A stretch of DNA of 64,000 nucleotides from Urophycis tenuis (taxonomy: Eukaryota; Chordata; Actinopteri; Gadiformes; Phycidae). Made by a program: the position numbers and the translations under genes. Within the stretch, counting starts at the first letter, position 1, and every line of letters begins with the position of its first letter. Shown piece by piece: positions 10,890-22,144 of the stretch. The notes under the pieces were generated by a model. It saw nothing but the letters and a program-made list of their open reading frames with translations, was not told the origin of the DNA and searched no databases. Where the stretch lies: the NCBI GenBank assembly GCA_036785325.1, contig JAXIVH010000002.1, positions 288,001 to 352,000 of the forward strand, read 5' to 3'.

Positions 10890-11698
10890 GTACTTGGAGA
10901 ATGATGTTTGAGAAAAAAAAAATCTCATACTGATGTACCTTAACAGTAGCATTTTTTTTAAAGTGCTTGAAAAGTATCCAAGCTCTATATAAATGTCTTA
11001 TATTGTGAGACAGTTTTATTTTGTTTATCAGGAATCAGAGTAAATGTAATTTGTTAAAGGCACAATCCACATTTGAGGAATTTACAGCCAAGAGAGTTGT
11101 TAGGAAAAATATTATCTAGCAATGGTACGGTTAGGTTGATCTGATGTTCTGAAGAAGGACATAGTGAAGATTGTATTCCTCTTGGCGACTTTAAGTCTGG
11201 CTCTCTGGAACTTGGAGACATAACATAAAGTGATTGAAGGATACACCTACGTCATGTCAAATCTGTTTAGTAACATGTAATCTTTATACATTATAAGCCA
11301 ATCAGAATGGGACACTCCAGTCATGCTGTTCCGATTTGGGACTTGTATATAATACACTGTGTCTTTCATCGAGTCTCTTGCTCGATGAAATCCTCTGCTT
11401 CTCCTCGTAGGCCTACGAGACCGATAAACAACTTCAGCTTAAACTATATAGAGTTTCTGGCACTTCTTCTTCGTTATTTGGCATCAACAACAATCTCCTC
11501 ACTATCAAGAGTGAGTATGTCCCTTTCCGAACTCAATGCTGCTGTGATGGGCCACTCAAGTTATATTTACCAATTCAGAAAACCAGTGAACAAAAACACA
11601 TCTTGACTACTGCGTGTGTTATATTCCCCAGATGGAGTTGTGGCTGTCATCTCTGGAGGCCGCAATGCGGTATGTGTGTGTGTATGAGGACCACTCCA
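10890..11698. other. Non-coding stretch
   Basis: No supported gene. It contains AT-rich sequence and a short GT tract near 11675, immediately before the inverted-repeat element at 11699. Confidence 0.4.
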
Positions 11699-12156
11699 GG
11701 GGGGTGTACTACGAACCTCGATTAACATACCCAGGTTTAGTTTGGGTAACCTGGATCGACAAATACGAAAGTCGCAATCAGAGTTGAACGGTACCACAAA
11801 GCTCACTTACGATTTGATTTGTCGAGCCAGGTTTTCCGCTTTAGTTTTGATTAGTTTTGATGCGCGTTCCCGTAAAAGAGGCGTAACCCAACGTTATTCA
11901 CCATGACGCAATGGATCCGACGGAGCGAAAAGGGGGAAGCGGGCTATGTATCACTCAGGAGGAGCAAGGAGTCGTTATGAACTCATACGAGGAGTTTAAA
12001 AAGAAAATCACGGCAATGGGCAATTGCCCATAATAAGGCTAGGGAGGTGTGCTGGCAAAAAATAGCAGATTCTGTGCGTAGCATAAGTGAAAAGATTCTG
12101 CATAGCCTAATTGTCTAAAAATAACTATGCCAAATGCAGAATTGTTCGCCATTAAT

Positions 12157-12310
12157 CAGAATCAGAAACAAGTTTATTGCCAAGTAGGTTTGCACCTACA
12201 AGGAATTTGACTTGGTGCAATTGGTGCAAGAGAAAAACAGTAGTAAAAATATAAGTAAAATAACTATAAATATATACAATGTACAATATATACGGAGCAA
12301 CAGTGCATGC
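12157..12310. repeat. Dispersed retroelement 3'-end fragment
   Basis: The sequence around AATCAGAAACAAGTTTATTG followed by AAGGAATTTG is a common fish dispersed repeat type, read as the reverse complement of a LINE-like tail. It is absent from the second copy of the surrounding repeat, so it inserted secondarily. Confidence 0.45.
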
Positions 12311-12319
12311 AAATTACTT

Positions 12320-12401
12320 GTCAGAGGTGGGATTCGAACCCACGCCTCCAGGGGAGACTGCGACGGGAATGCAGCGCCCTAGACCGCTGTTCCATCCTTA
12401 C
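12320..12401 (-). pseudogene. tRNA-Leu pseudogene inside the repeat (copy 1)
   Basis: The minus strand retains the T-arm/B box (GGGTTCGAATCCC), the variable-arm CTCCCCTGGAG region and a GGTCTAGGGCGCTGC D-arm side like tRNA-Leu. The 5' part is altered (GTAAGGATGGAACAG instead of a clean A box) and the anticodon loop reads TTCCCGT, so the leucine anticodon is lost. The nearly intact relative is at 56781-56862. Confidence 0.75.
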
Positions 12402-13069
12402 ATTTTGAAGAAATTGTGCATATGATTGTAAAATGCAAAAGCAACCTGATTTATTCTGTTATTTAGGGAATTCATTTCAAATACATCCTATCTGTAAAAA
12501 AGTATTGCATGTGCCAGAAGGTAGTGACGGTGGTGTGGTGGATTATGTGAACTGCACACCAGCGACCGGTGTTCATATCTTGCCTGTCCATCATCATGCC
12601 TTTTACCCCATCTAGATTGGGTGTTAGCACGACCGTCCTAAATAAGCACAAAAAAGAGTATTTTATTTTATTCTATTCTATTCTAAAAAAATATATATTC
12701 AATGTGGTAAGTTGCAATAATTTCAGGTGAATGTAGCCTATGATTTGCAATAGGATAGGCTCTAACCATTCATCTGATGTTGATTACCTGTAGCAAATAA
12801 GAAAAAAAAAAACTCAGCGAAACACCCTGAATAGGAGGCGGCGCCAGCTTTAAGTAGCCGATCTAATCGGAAAGTTAGCTGAAAACCTCCTCCCGACCAG
12901 GTTTGGTTGCGAGCATAAGTTACCATGGTGATATAGCGCCACTAAAAGAGAGCGACTTTCGTATGACAGCTAACCCAGGCTTTGAGCTCAACATACCTCG
13001 CTAACCCATTAATCGAGGTTCGTAGTACACCCCCCCAGGGAGCAGTGAGTGTTGTATTTCATTTAGCTT

Positions 13070-13140
13070 TACATTGAGGGTATTTAGCAAACACTTTTGT
13101 CCAAAGCGACTTACAGTACATTTGTCAGAAGAAGGTGAAA
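13070..13140. repeat. Dispersed fish repeat fragment
   Basis: Contains the widespread teleost motif TTTGTCCAAAGCGACTTACA. Only a fragment is present and its source family is not assigned. Confidence 0.4.
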
Positions 13141-13387
13141 CACTTAATTGCTGTTAATACAGTAAGTAAGCAAGTCACCAGAACAAGGTTCAAGCATTTC
13201 AATTGCTAGGTTAGCCATTGCTAGAATACGCCATCTCTGGCCTATGATGCTAAGTGCTTAGACACAAGATACAAGATACATTTCCATGCAAAGGTGGCCA
13301 TCACTGGCTCCTAGGAATCTGATGAGGTATTAGCATGAAATGTATGTTTGACACTATGCAATTATAATTATATGGTAGACATATATA

Positions 13388-13395
<8 letters not shown>

Positions 13396-13476
<81 letters not shown>
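13396..13476. repeat. (ATT)n/(ATA)n microsatellite
   Basis: An imperfect palindromic trinucleotide tract of about 80 bp, directly upstream of the SINE. A related interrupted tract lies at 13896-13938. Confidence 0.95.
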
Positions 13477-13850
13477 GGCAGCACGGTGGTGCAGTGGTTA
13501 GCACTGTCGCCTCACAGCAAGAGGGTTATGGGTTCGAATCCACCTGGGACCTTTCTGTGTGGAGTTTGCATGTTCTCCCCATGCTTGCGTGGGTTCTCTC
13601 CGGGTACTCCGGCTTCCTCCCACAGACCAAAAACATGCAGGTTAGGGATTGGGTTAATTGGTGTCTCTAAATTGACCATAGGTGTGTATGTAAGTGTGAA
13701 TGGTTGTTCGTCTCTATATGTTAGCCCTGTGATAGGCTGGCGACCTGTCCAGGGTGTACCCCGCCTCTCGCCCGTTGCAGCTGGGATTGGCTCCAGCCCC
13801 CCCGCGACCCTCGTAGAGGATAAGCGGTTACGATAATGAATGGATGGATA
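13477..13850 (+). mobile_element. tRNA-derived SINE (DANA/Mermaid-like)
   Basis: It begins GGCAGCACGGTGGTGCAGTG with an A-box-like GTGGTTAGCACTG and a B-box-like GGGTTCGAATCC, so the head is tRNA-related and could recruit RNA polymerase III. The body contains GGTTCTCTCCGGGTACTCCG and CTGGCGACCTGTCCAGGGTG, sequences I recognise from very abundant fish SINEs. The 3' end is GAATGGATGGATA. There is no coding function. Confidence 0.85.
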
Positions 13851-14079
13851 AAAAACAAAAGGGACCTTCGTCCTGTTTCACAGGCTCGGTCCCTAATTAT
13901 TATTAATAATGATAATAATAGTAAGAATAGTAGTAATGACAATAGGTTTCTTGAATAAAATGTTTTAATTTCTTGATCTACAGTTGCGAGTGAACAAAGT
14001 CACACATTTGCAATAACAGACACTAACACACAGAACTTTGTGTTTTTTGGTTTTTGGTGATTTAAACTACAATCATAAC

Positions 14080-14331
14080 TCAAAGGACTCTGGACCTAGT
14101 TGTTATTTTTGACGTGAATAATCCCCTGGATACATGATATTGTGCACCTGCAGTGGAGGGGGAGACAGCTGTCAAAGAGTGGACACCTGCATCATTATCT
14201 TGCATCCCAAGGCAATGACCCCTGCCCAGGCTAGTGGAGCACCCATGCTGTATGTCTGTTCCCACAGTTGCTGTCTGATCACTGCAGTCAGTTTCATCAG
14301 CACTACTTAAGGTTAACATGTCCTTGGCCAC
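14080..14331 (-). other. Short open frame of unknown meaning
   Basis: An 83-codon frame starting MAKDMLTLSSADETDCSD. It has no recognised domain and no convincing splice signals. It may be a remnant exon or chance. Confidence 0.2.
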
Positions 14332-14427
14332 TGTTAGAATAATCTCTCATTCTTCCTTCAGCCCAATATGCCAGGGTTGATTGGATCCGCTGTCATACGT
14401 AACGTGATGAATACCGTCTGCTGAATA

Positions 14428-14430
<3 letters not shown>

Positions 14431-14490
<60 letters not shown>

Positions 14491-14495
14491 GGGGG
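14431..14495. repeat. (TG)n followed by (G)n tract
   Basis: About 21 TG units run straight into about 22 Gs. Confidence 0.95.
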
Positions 14496-14636
14496 CATTA
14501 TTTCTTCTCATGTATTTACTATTCAAAGGCTTCAGAGTACTTTGCTGCTATAGTTAAATACATTTACACCACCGCTGGACTGATAGTAAGGCATACCGGG
14601 CATTTGCCCGCTGGCCTGATGACTTACTGGCCTGCG

Positions 14637-14668
<32 letters not shown>

Positions 14669-14867
14669 GAAATATAATATAATAAAGATTTAAAACATAA
14701 CGCAATATGTGGATAACGGTATATAACCCCTCCTATTGGTGCATAAACTGGTAGATCGGCCCTTTAGTCATGATTGATTGAAGCCTGGGCCAATGAGGTG
14801 AGGGGCAGGCCAATAATCCTTGGTTGGTGCTGGTGCGCCAGTGCAAGGCAGAGCGATAGCGGGCAAT

Positions 14868-15090
14868 ATGAATGCTAGTGGGAAGAAAAGGAAGGGTGGC
14901 GCTGAAAGAGCCAGGGATCAAAAGAAAGCAGCCCTTCAGGCAGATGCTGCGACATGTTTTAAAATATCGGACATGTTTGCTGGTCGTGGACACATCTGCC
15001 CACATCTCCACATCTGCGGCAGCAGCATCAGCAAGTGGAGCAGAAGATGCTCAACAGGTGGACGAGGCGGGGACCACTACGGCCATGACG
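14868..15090 (+). pseudogene. hAT transposase N-terminal exon remnant
   Basis: ATG at 14868, donor ACG/GTAAGT at 15091. The peptide starts NASGKKRKGGAERARDQKK and continues AATCFKISDMF. This basic start followed by a short hydrophobic segment is typical of N-termini of ZMYM/hAT-type transposases in fish. A frame change near 14980 gives the more natural Ala/Ser-rich continuation (ISTSAAAASASGAEDAQ), so a frameshift is likely. No catalytic hAT core or dimerisation domain follows in this element. Confidence 0.55.
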
Positions 15091-15674
15091 GTAAGTCAAG
15101 GTTAACTTCAGCTATTAATCGATGAACAGCAAAATGTTTATAAATCCGACATCTATGTGTGAGAGAGAAATTCTGATCTTCTGGTCCGAAGTAAAGTGCT
15201 GTCTAACCTTGTCACTCAGATATGAATTAATGTCGGACCGTCGGATATTATTTTGGTGCTGCTCACTGCCAGTCACGTAACCTAGCCTAGCAATGTAGCC
15301 AATGCAAATGGTGTGCATCATGGCTAGCTACCACGCTGCCGCCTCCAGGTTGTTTATTTATTCTTTATTATTCTTCATTGTATTTGTGTGACTGCCGTGC
15401 CGCCGCCAGGTTCTTTCTTTATTCTTTATTTTGTTTGTGTGACTGTCGTGCGTCGGCCTTACGAAGTATACTGGTTTTCACAGTCTGGTGCGGTGGGGTG
15501 GACGGTCCCTTTCTCTATCATGTTTTTTCTCATACATTACTATGATCACCTGTCTTATTTTTCTCACATTTCTATCTTCTGTCTTTTCATCTTTTGAAGG
15601 TTCCCATGTTTAAGGAGTGCTGGGTGTTGCTGCTAGGCAGGATGGGACAGCATCAGCATCTCTCTCACTTGTTG

Positions 15675-15676
<2 letters not shown>

Positions 15677-15719
<43 letters not shown>

Positions 15720-15738
15720 TGTGTGTGTGTGTGTGTGT
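15677..15738. repeat. (GT)n microsatellite
   Basis: About 30 GT units with one interruption (GTATGT) near 15711. Confidence 0.97.
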
Positions 15739-16513
15739 CTCAGTGTCCATTTGAAAGCTCTCATTGGTCTGCATGTAAGTTACCAATTCCTTTTGGATTT
15801 TAATGTTTGTTTTATTGATATTCATATTCTTAATATATAATTGTGTATTTACTTTATTGTTTTTCTATTTATTTTATTTTGTACAAAGTAATTATTGACT
15901 CATTATAAATATAAATGTTGAACTTCTATTGTTATGTGTGTCATCCCTTTTTATTTTGTATTCTAAATTAAATGGATGAAAAAAAATCCTATTCTTTCAA
16001 AGTCCTGGCATAATTTCACATACCTAACATTTTATCTTGAATTGAGAGTCATTCTCTAAGTCTCTAAGCAACACAAATTGGTAATAAAAGAAATCCTTGA
16101 TGTTACTTGTAGCTTGTAGTGAGATAAACATATTATTTTTGTGTATTGCAATTTCAGAAGTTCAGCCTTTGTATCCAGTCATTGGTACAGTCATCCAGTC
16201 ATTTCTTGCTTTATATAATGCATTGTATCACACAAGTAATGATATATTATTCATAGTTTAGCCTGCAGCATTACATTTATTATAATTATATTAACTAAAA
16301 TGAATTAATTAATCTTTTAATATAATCCCTTAACTTAAATTTAAGTAACAAGGCTGAAAGAAATGACAAATGTCTAAAAAGTAATGTGACCTACGGTCAA
16401 TAGATCATATTTTTGATAAGCCTATAATAACAGTACTTTTGGAGAACTTTTCATAATGCTTCTCATAGTGTTAAAAATGTTTGTGTCTCCTGGTGCACAT
16501 TGATCGTTTAAGG

Positions 16514-16675
16514 CAGTGATTCCCAACAAGGGGTACGCAAGCACACTGCAGGGGGTATGTGGAAAAATTAACAAATGTGTGCAGCATAGTCACATAGAGC
16601 ATGAGTGAAGGGGTACTCATGGTATGACAAAAAGGCTTAAGGGGTACGCACGTCAAAAGCAGTTGGGAAACAGTG
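16514..16675. mobile_element. 162-bp hAT MITE nested in the hAT element, 8-bp TSD
   Basis: Starts CAGTGATTCCCAAC and ends GTTGGGAAACAGTG. It is flanked by GTTTAAGG on both sides (16506-16513, 16676-16683), a perfect 8-bp duplication. No coding capacity. Confidence 0.92.
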
Positions 16676-17049
16676 GTTTAAGGGACCAAAAAAAAAAACA
16701 CGCTGTCACAGCGCACTTAATTTTTTCCCCTTCAATAATTGGTGGTGGCCTGGTCTTGTTTAAAAATGCCCGGCCTGAAAAATTTCCCCAGTCCAGCCCT
16801 GATTTACACACATACACACATACAAACACTCCTGTGGGTGGGTACTTGAATGATTAGCATGCTACTAGGGGAGCTGAATTTAGGAGACAGCAAGTATGAC
16901 CTTATGCACTATCGACATCCATACAAGAGTTGTTGCGGTCAACCTCATAACTCAAAAGGTTAATGCAACTTTGTATTTCAACCATTCAAGTAAAACAATG
17001 TTTTTTTTTTTAGCATTTCTACATTTGAAGAAGAATTATTATTATTATT

Positions 17050-17940
17050 TTTTTTTTTTTACAACAACGCTTTATTTACGGTGTGGATAAGACACTCAAT
17101 AGTCACGGTTTTACATCACATATTTTTTTTCTCTCATATTTCCACACATACTTGCACACTCACACAACCATACATAAATAAATAAATAAATAAATAAACC
17201 ACTCAATCTTTCAATATATCAGTAAAAACCAGCTCACTATTTACAACAGTACATAAAACATTGCTATGGCACCAAATGTCCGAGAACGCTTCCAGGTTTT
17301 TTAAAAGTTTTTTCCAGCTTGATTCTGCAGCGGACACTACGGCGCCACACTGTGGTCGCATCTGTACTCAGCTGGCCCTCCATCTTGATTCTCCTGGAAA
17401 TGTACACAGCCATTTTTGCTTCCCCAACAATAAAATTCAGCAAATGCCACATTTCCTTTTTTTCCTTTTTGTACCCCACCCCATAAATAAAAGTCATTGT
17501 TGAAAATGTTTGATTAAAAAGGTTAAAAACACTGGTTAAAAAAGCAAAGAACGCTGTGAGCCTAAAACACTCTGTAAACATGTGAAAACTCGTCTCTCTC
17601 AAACTACAGAATTGGCACTGGTCGGACACAGCAGGATTTACGATAGAAATAAAAGAGTTGGATGCAATGGCACCATGCAGGATCCTCCACTGCAGGTCAC
17701 CAACTCTCTTCCTTAAGGGTGGCTTATATATGACCCTCCAGTGTGGAGCAGCGGTGAGGGCCGGCCCTGCCAAGTGGACCAGGCGCCGCAGGTCTGTGGT
17801 CCCTGATCCCGGAGATGTCTAGCCTGGCTCCATGGATGAGGGGCTCTCTCAGCAGCCAGAACAGAGAGTCAGAGTTAACTTTTGACCTGCTGTTTTTAAA
17901 AAAGGCCCACACTTTAAAAACACTTTGATAACGTGGGGCT
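17050..17940 (-). pseudogene. Tx1/L1-type LINE, C-terminal end of ORF2
   Basis: The minus strand reads VWAFFKNSRSKVNSDSLFW, then LVHLAGPAL after a frame change, HWRVIYKPPLRKRVGDLQW, RILHGAIASN and a zinc-knuckle-like CQFCSLRETSFHMFTEC. This is the C-terminal region following the reverse transcriptase in fish Tx1-type LINEs. A T-run at about 17047-17060 marks the poly(A) end on this strand. The frame has shifts around 17730-17780. The reverse transcriptase itself is missing. ORF1 of a similar element lies at 20440-22091 on the same strand beyond an L2 insertion, so both may come from one deleted copy. Confidence 0.75.
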
Positions 17941-17964
17941 GAAAGGTGGGGTGGCTCGGGCCAA

Positions 17965-20037
17965 TTAATTTAACCTTTTCTTCAATAGGTTTGATACTGC
18001 AGCCCCTGCCCCTCCCCCACATGACCCTGCTGCTACTGCTGCTGGCAGCCCAACAACCAGTGCCACTCCACCTCCCCCTCTTTCGCCCCCTCCATATGGA
18101 CCGCCCTCCTGCCTCTCACCACCTCTATTCACTCACACCTTCAGCCTGCCCCACCCCTCCCCCCTGCTCTGCATACTGTCCTCCACTTCCTAATGACCCT
18201 TTCCCTCCCCCCACGGACACCTCTACAGTGACCTTCATGCCTGACCTGGTGAGAAGACAACTGATTAGACTTCACTCTGGCAAAGCGGGGGGCCCTGATG
18301 GTGTGTTTCCCAGGGTACTTAAAGCCTGTGCCCCCCAGCTGTGTGGAGTTCTTAATCATGTCTTCAACCTGAGCCTGCATCTCCAGAAGGTCCCTCTGAT
18401 GTGGAAGACGTCCTGCCTCGTTCCTGTCCCAAAGACGCTGCGCCCCAGCAACCCTAAGGACTACAGACCGGTGACTCTGACGTCACTTATCATGAAGACC
18501 CTGGAGAGGCTTGTCTTGGGCCAGCTCAGGCCTATGGTCAGACCCTTCTCGGACCAGCTGCAGTTCGCCTACCAGCCCCGCCTGGGAGTCGAGGACTGCA
18601 TCATCTACCTGCTGAACAAAGTCTACTCGCATCTGGACAGGCCGGCGAGCACTGTGAGAGTCAGGTTCTTTGACTTCTCCAGTGCTTTCAACACCTTACG
18701 GCCGTGTCTCCTAGGTGAGAAGATGGCGGCGATGCAGGTTGATGCCCCCTTGATGTCCTGGATTGTTGACTACCTGATGGGCAGACCACAGTTTGTACGT
18801 CTACAGAACTGTGTATCTGACAGGGTGGTTAGCAACACTGGGGCCCCACAGGGGACGGTCCTTTCTCCCTTCCTCTTCACCCTCTACACCTCAGACTTCA
18901 GCTATTGCACTGAGTCCTGCCACCTTCAGAAGTTTTCTGATGACTCCGCAATAGTTGGCTGTATTGAGGGGGGTGATGAGGGTGAGTATAGGACTGTTGT
19001 GGGCAACTTTGTCTCTTGGTGTGAGCTGAACCATCTACAGCTCAATGCTACTAAGACAAAGGAGCTCATTGTGGACCTAAGGAGGGTCAAAACACCGGTG
19101 GGCCCTGTGTTCATCCAGGGGGTTCCTGTTGACATTGTTGATGAGTACAAGTACCTGGGGTTGTACTTCAACAACAAGTTGGACTGGACCAGGAACACAG
19201 AGGCTGTCTATAAGAAGGGCCAAAGCCGACTATTTTTTCTGAGGAGGCTAAGGTCCTTCAACATCTGCAGGACAATGCTGAGGATGTTCTATGAGTCTGT
19301 CAGTACGTTTACATGCAGCAAGAAATTCGAATTTCTGATCGGATCAGATAATGACATGCGTAAGACCGAATCACTTGTCCGAGTATACATGCCGTTCAGA
19401 GAATCGGATTAACAGCCAGAGCATGGGCTGACTCTGGACGCTATGTGGCGCTGCGCATGTGCAGAATGGCACTGCGCATGCGCAGAATGCAAAATCCGAT
19501 TCAGATCCGATTGCTGAGTATACATGCCGTTAAAAGTCCGACTATGAACGAATTATCCAGGTGTTGTTATCCGATTTTGAGATGTCCGAAGTAGGTCCGA
19601 AGTAGGTCGGATTAAGGTGTTTACATGCACTTAAAAAGTCCGAACGATGTCTTATACGATTAGAAATTCGAATTTCTTGCTGCATGTAAACGTACTGTGT
19701 GGTTGCCAGTGCGATCTTCTTCGCTGTCACATGCTGGGGCAGTGGGTTGAGGGTTGCGGGTTGCGGACACTAACAGACTTAATAGACTCATCAAGAGGGC
19801 TGGTGATGTAGTGGGTGAGGAATTGGACACTCTGACTACTGTGGCAGATAGGCGGATGCTGTCCAGGCTACGGACTATCATGAACAATGCCTCTCACCCT
19901 CTCTTTTCCAACCTGGCTCAGCGGAGGAGTACCTTCAGCAGAAGACTCCTCTCACCGAGGTGCACCACAGAGCGTCATAGGAAATCATTCCTGCCTGTGG
20001 TCATCAAACTTTACAATGTATCACTGTCATCTACATA
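17965..20037 (+). pseudogene. L2/CR1-type reverse transcriptase
   Basis: The long frame to 19300 contains RT motifs in order: KAGGPDGVFPRVLK, PKDYRPVTLTSLIMKTLERL, QLQFAYQPRLGVEDCI, FFDFSSAFNT (motif A), TGAPQGTVLSPFLF (motif B), KFSDDSAIVG (catalytic SDD variant of FADD) and YKYLGLYFNNKLDW. The frame is interrupted at 19301 by a MITE and resumes after 19700 with VASAIFFAV and, after a change of frame, LNRLIKRAGDVVG. It ends near 20037. The enzyme copies LINE RNA into DNA at a nicked target. A frameshift near the start plus the MITE and later shifts make it non-functional. Confidence 0.9.
19301..19697. mobile_element. MITE copy 2, 3-bp TSD, inside LINE reverse transcriptase
   Basis: 397 bp with the same ends as the copy at 4435-4840, in inverted internal orientation. 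It is flanked by TGT (19298-19300 and 19698-19700). Excising the MITE and one TGT restores the RT sequence across MFYESV and VASA, which fixes the TSD at 3 bp. Confidence 0.93.
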
Positions 20038-20400
20038 ATAGGTTATCCATTCTTTTTGCATAACTGTAATTTCATTTCATTTCACTGTAATTTAATTTTA
20101 CTACATCATCTCTCTGCACTACTGGTCACACAAAAAAATTTGACATGCTATACATCCTTGTGTATGCTATTACCTAGTAGTGTATGCCTGGATGTATGTA
20201 CATTTATGTATATTTTCATTTCTTTATGTATATTTTTGTATATTTTACTACATAGGTTTATATTTTTTACATAGGTGTACATTATATATTTATATATTTA
20301 ACACTACTATATGTAGTGTCCTCTTTATTTTATTTTATTTTACTTTTTACTGGAGTATTGTGACGAACGCAATTTCCCTCAGGGATCAATAAAGTATGTT

Positions 20401-20434
<34 letters not shown>

Positions 20435-20439
20435 ACATG

Positions 20440-22091
20440 GAGGCTTCACTGTCGCTGCTTTCTACAGCCACCGCTCCGCCCTCCAGCCTTTGCTCCTCCC
20501 CCCACCTGCACCATGTTTTTACGTTTGCTGTGTCTCCCAGACACCACTGGCATCCAATCTGATGCTTCACCCACACCACCAGTCTGCTCATACACACCAT
20601 CAGTCTGCTCACACACACCACCAGTCTGCTCATACACACCATCAGTCTGCCTACACACACCACCAGTCTGCTCATAAACACCATCAGTCTACCTACACAC
20701 ACCACCAGTCTGCTCATACACACCATCAGTCTGCCTACACACACCACCAGTCTGCTCATTCACACCATCAGTCTGCCTACACACACCACCAGTCTGCTCA
20801 TACACACCACCAGTCTGCTCATACACACCACCAGTCTGCTCATTCACACCATCAGTCTGCCTACACACACCACCAGTCTGCTCATAAACACCATCAGTCT
20901 GCCTACACACACCACCAGTCTGCTCATACACACCATCAGTCTGCCTACACACACCACCAGTCTGCTCATACACACCATCAGTCTGCCTACACACACCACC
21001 AGTCTGCTCATACACACCATCAGTCTGCCTACACACACCACCAGTCTGCTCATACACACCATCAGTCTGCCTACACACACCACCAGTCTGCTCATACACA
21101 CCACCAGTCTGCTCATACACACCACCCAGTGCTTCATCCACACCTCCTGCATCTACCAGCTCCCCTGTCCTCCCATCTGCTTCACCTGTGTCCCTCAACT
21201 CACCTGTCTCCCCCAACTCACCTGTCCCCTTCAACTCACCTGTCTCCCTCAACTCACCTTCCTCCATTTCTACACTTCCATCCCTCTCACTAACCTCTTG
21301 CGCCCGCTGTCCTGATCCAGACCCTGTTCTCTCCCCTCCGTCCGAACCAGTGGCGCGCCCCGCTTCCTCGAGGCTCCTCCGCCGCGGAGCGGGTACGGGC
21401 CTGCTCACCGGCGCGGCGGCGGCGGCGTCCGCCCCGGCCACCGGGACCGGAGCGGCATCAGACGCCGCCGCAGGCACTGGCGCGACGGTGGCGGCGGCAC
21501 CAACCGGGTCTGGCGGAGCCCAACCGGCCTGGTTCGGACAAGCCCTGACCAAATGACCTTCCTCCCCGCAACCGAAACATTTAGCCTGAGACGAGGTAGC
21601 AAAAAAAGTATAATCATAATCATCCAACCTCACAATGAATCTATAATTTAGCTATTCTGCCTGGTTGTTAAGAATCATGTACAGCTGCCTCCGGTGCGAC
21701 ACGACATGGCGAAGCGGCGGAGACTTACAGCCGGAGAGCAGCTTCCTGATTGGGGACACCACTTTCCCATGACGAGACAGCTCCCGGAGCAAGAAGTCAT
21801 CGCTGATGAAAGGAGGCACATTTGACAAAGTGATCCGGGCTGCGGGCTGCATCAGCGGCTGCACAGCCTCAAACAGCCCGTTCACCGTCCCCTCTCTACC
21901 AGCAGCTTCACCTGCTGTTCCTTCTCTACAAAAAGAACCACGGCCCGACTCACCCGAGCAGCTGACTTGACCGAGCCGTGACCGATCAGCTCCCGTACGG
22001 CCAGAGCCACATCCTCCACGCTACAGGGGGATCCAGCTGCCAGCTTAATCTCATGCTTCCTCGACAGGAAGGAGAAACCTGAGGCCGCCAT
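20440..22091 (-). pseudogene. Tx1-type LINE ORF1 with CCHC knuckle and expanded minisatellite
   Basis: Starting at Met 22091 the minus strand reads MAASGFSFLSRKHEIKLAAG, a region like the RNA-binding part of fish Tx1 ORF1 (SNVPPFISDDFLLRELSRHG, then SPLLRHVV-like KSPPLRHVVSHRRQLYMIL). A CCHC zinc knuckle follows (CFGCGEEGHLVRACP, about 21590-21545), then an Ala/Pro-rich segment, a Glu/Thr/Gly-rich linker, and about 26 copies of a 7-residue repeat (GGVYEQT/DGVCRQT). The tail ends near 20446 with a basic stretch. ORF1 proteins package LINE RNA. Two interruptions are seen near 21885 and 21650, where the frame changes or stops. ORF2 does not follow; a plus-strand L2 tail abuts at 20434. Confidence 0.75.
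20571..21128. repeat. 21-bp coding minisatellite, about 26 units
   Basis: Units alternate mainly between ACACACCATCAGTCTGCCT-AC and ACACACCACCAGTCTGCTC-AT, giving a 42-bp higher-order pair. The unit length is a multiple of three and lacks stops in several frames, so long open frames appear on both strands. The frame continuous with the CCHC domain is on the minus strand. Confidence 0.95.
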
Positions 22092-22144
22092 GACTCCTCT
22101 CGTGGCCTCACCTGGCTTCCTCCCGACCAGACGGCGTCTGGCCG

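Larger units (their letters stand above)
11699..13036. mobile_element. Inverted-repeat DNA element carrying a tRNA-Leu-like sequence (copy 1)
   Basis: The left end GGGGGGTGTACTACGAACC (11699) is repeated inverted at the right end (GGTTCGTAGTACACCCCCC, to 13035/13036), followed inward on both sides by CTCGATTAA. Subterminal CGACTTTCGTAT-type motifs are also inverted. There is no transposase. The right 700 bp (from about 12310) recur at 56762-57490. A dead tRNA-Leu lies inside. The TSD is unclear because the ends are homopolymer G/C runs. Confidence 0.75.
14570..16801. mobile_element. hAT transposon, internally deleted, 8-bp TSD
   Basis: Ends CACCGCTGGACTG (14570) and CAGTCCAGCCCTG (16801) are imperfect inverted repeats. 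Both are flanked by ATTTACAC (14562-14569 and 16802-16809), a perfect 8-bp duplication as expected for hAT. A second inverted pair, CCGGGCATTT and AAATGCCCGG, lies just inside. Only a transposase N-terminal fragment remains (14868-15090). The interior holds a T-run (14638-14667), a GT tract and a nested hAT MITE. Confidence 0.85.
17965..20434 (+). mobile_element. L2/CR1-type LINE, 5'-truncated, (TGTC)n tail
   Basis: Contains reverse transcriptase, a C-terminal region and a 3' UTR ending ATTTCCCTCAGGGATCAATA followed by AAGTATGTT and TGTC repeats. This is the tail style of fish L2/Rex1-like LINEs. The 5' end starts in the linker before the RT (LNLFFNRFDTAA in one frame), so the endonuclease was lost by truncation. 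Confidence 0.85.

Noticed and set aside
12320..12401. Functional tRNA-Leu gene
   Set aside because: The anticodon loop and A box are altered, so it is annotated as a pseudogene.
13348..13836. Frame with a poly-Ile start running through the SINE
   Set aside because: It is a translated microsatellite plus SINE, with no protein family resemblance in any frame.
20571..21128. CRISPR-like regular repeats
   Set aside because: Units are contiguous without unique spacers, in a eukaryotic context. It is a minisatellite.
20490..21293. Long plus-strand frame encoding THHQSAY/THHQSAH repeats
   Set aside because: It is the opposite-strand shadow of the 21-bp minisatellite. The minus frame is the one continuous with the CCHC ORF1 domain.
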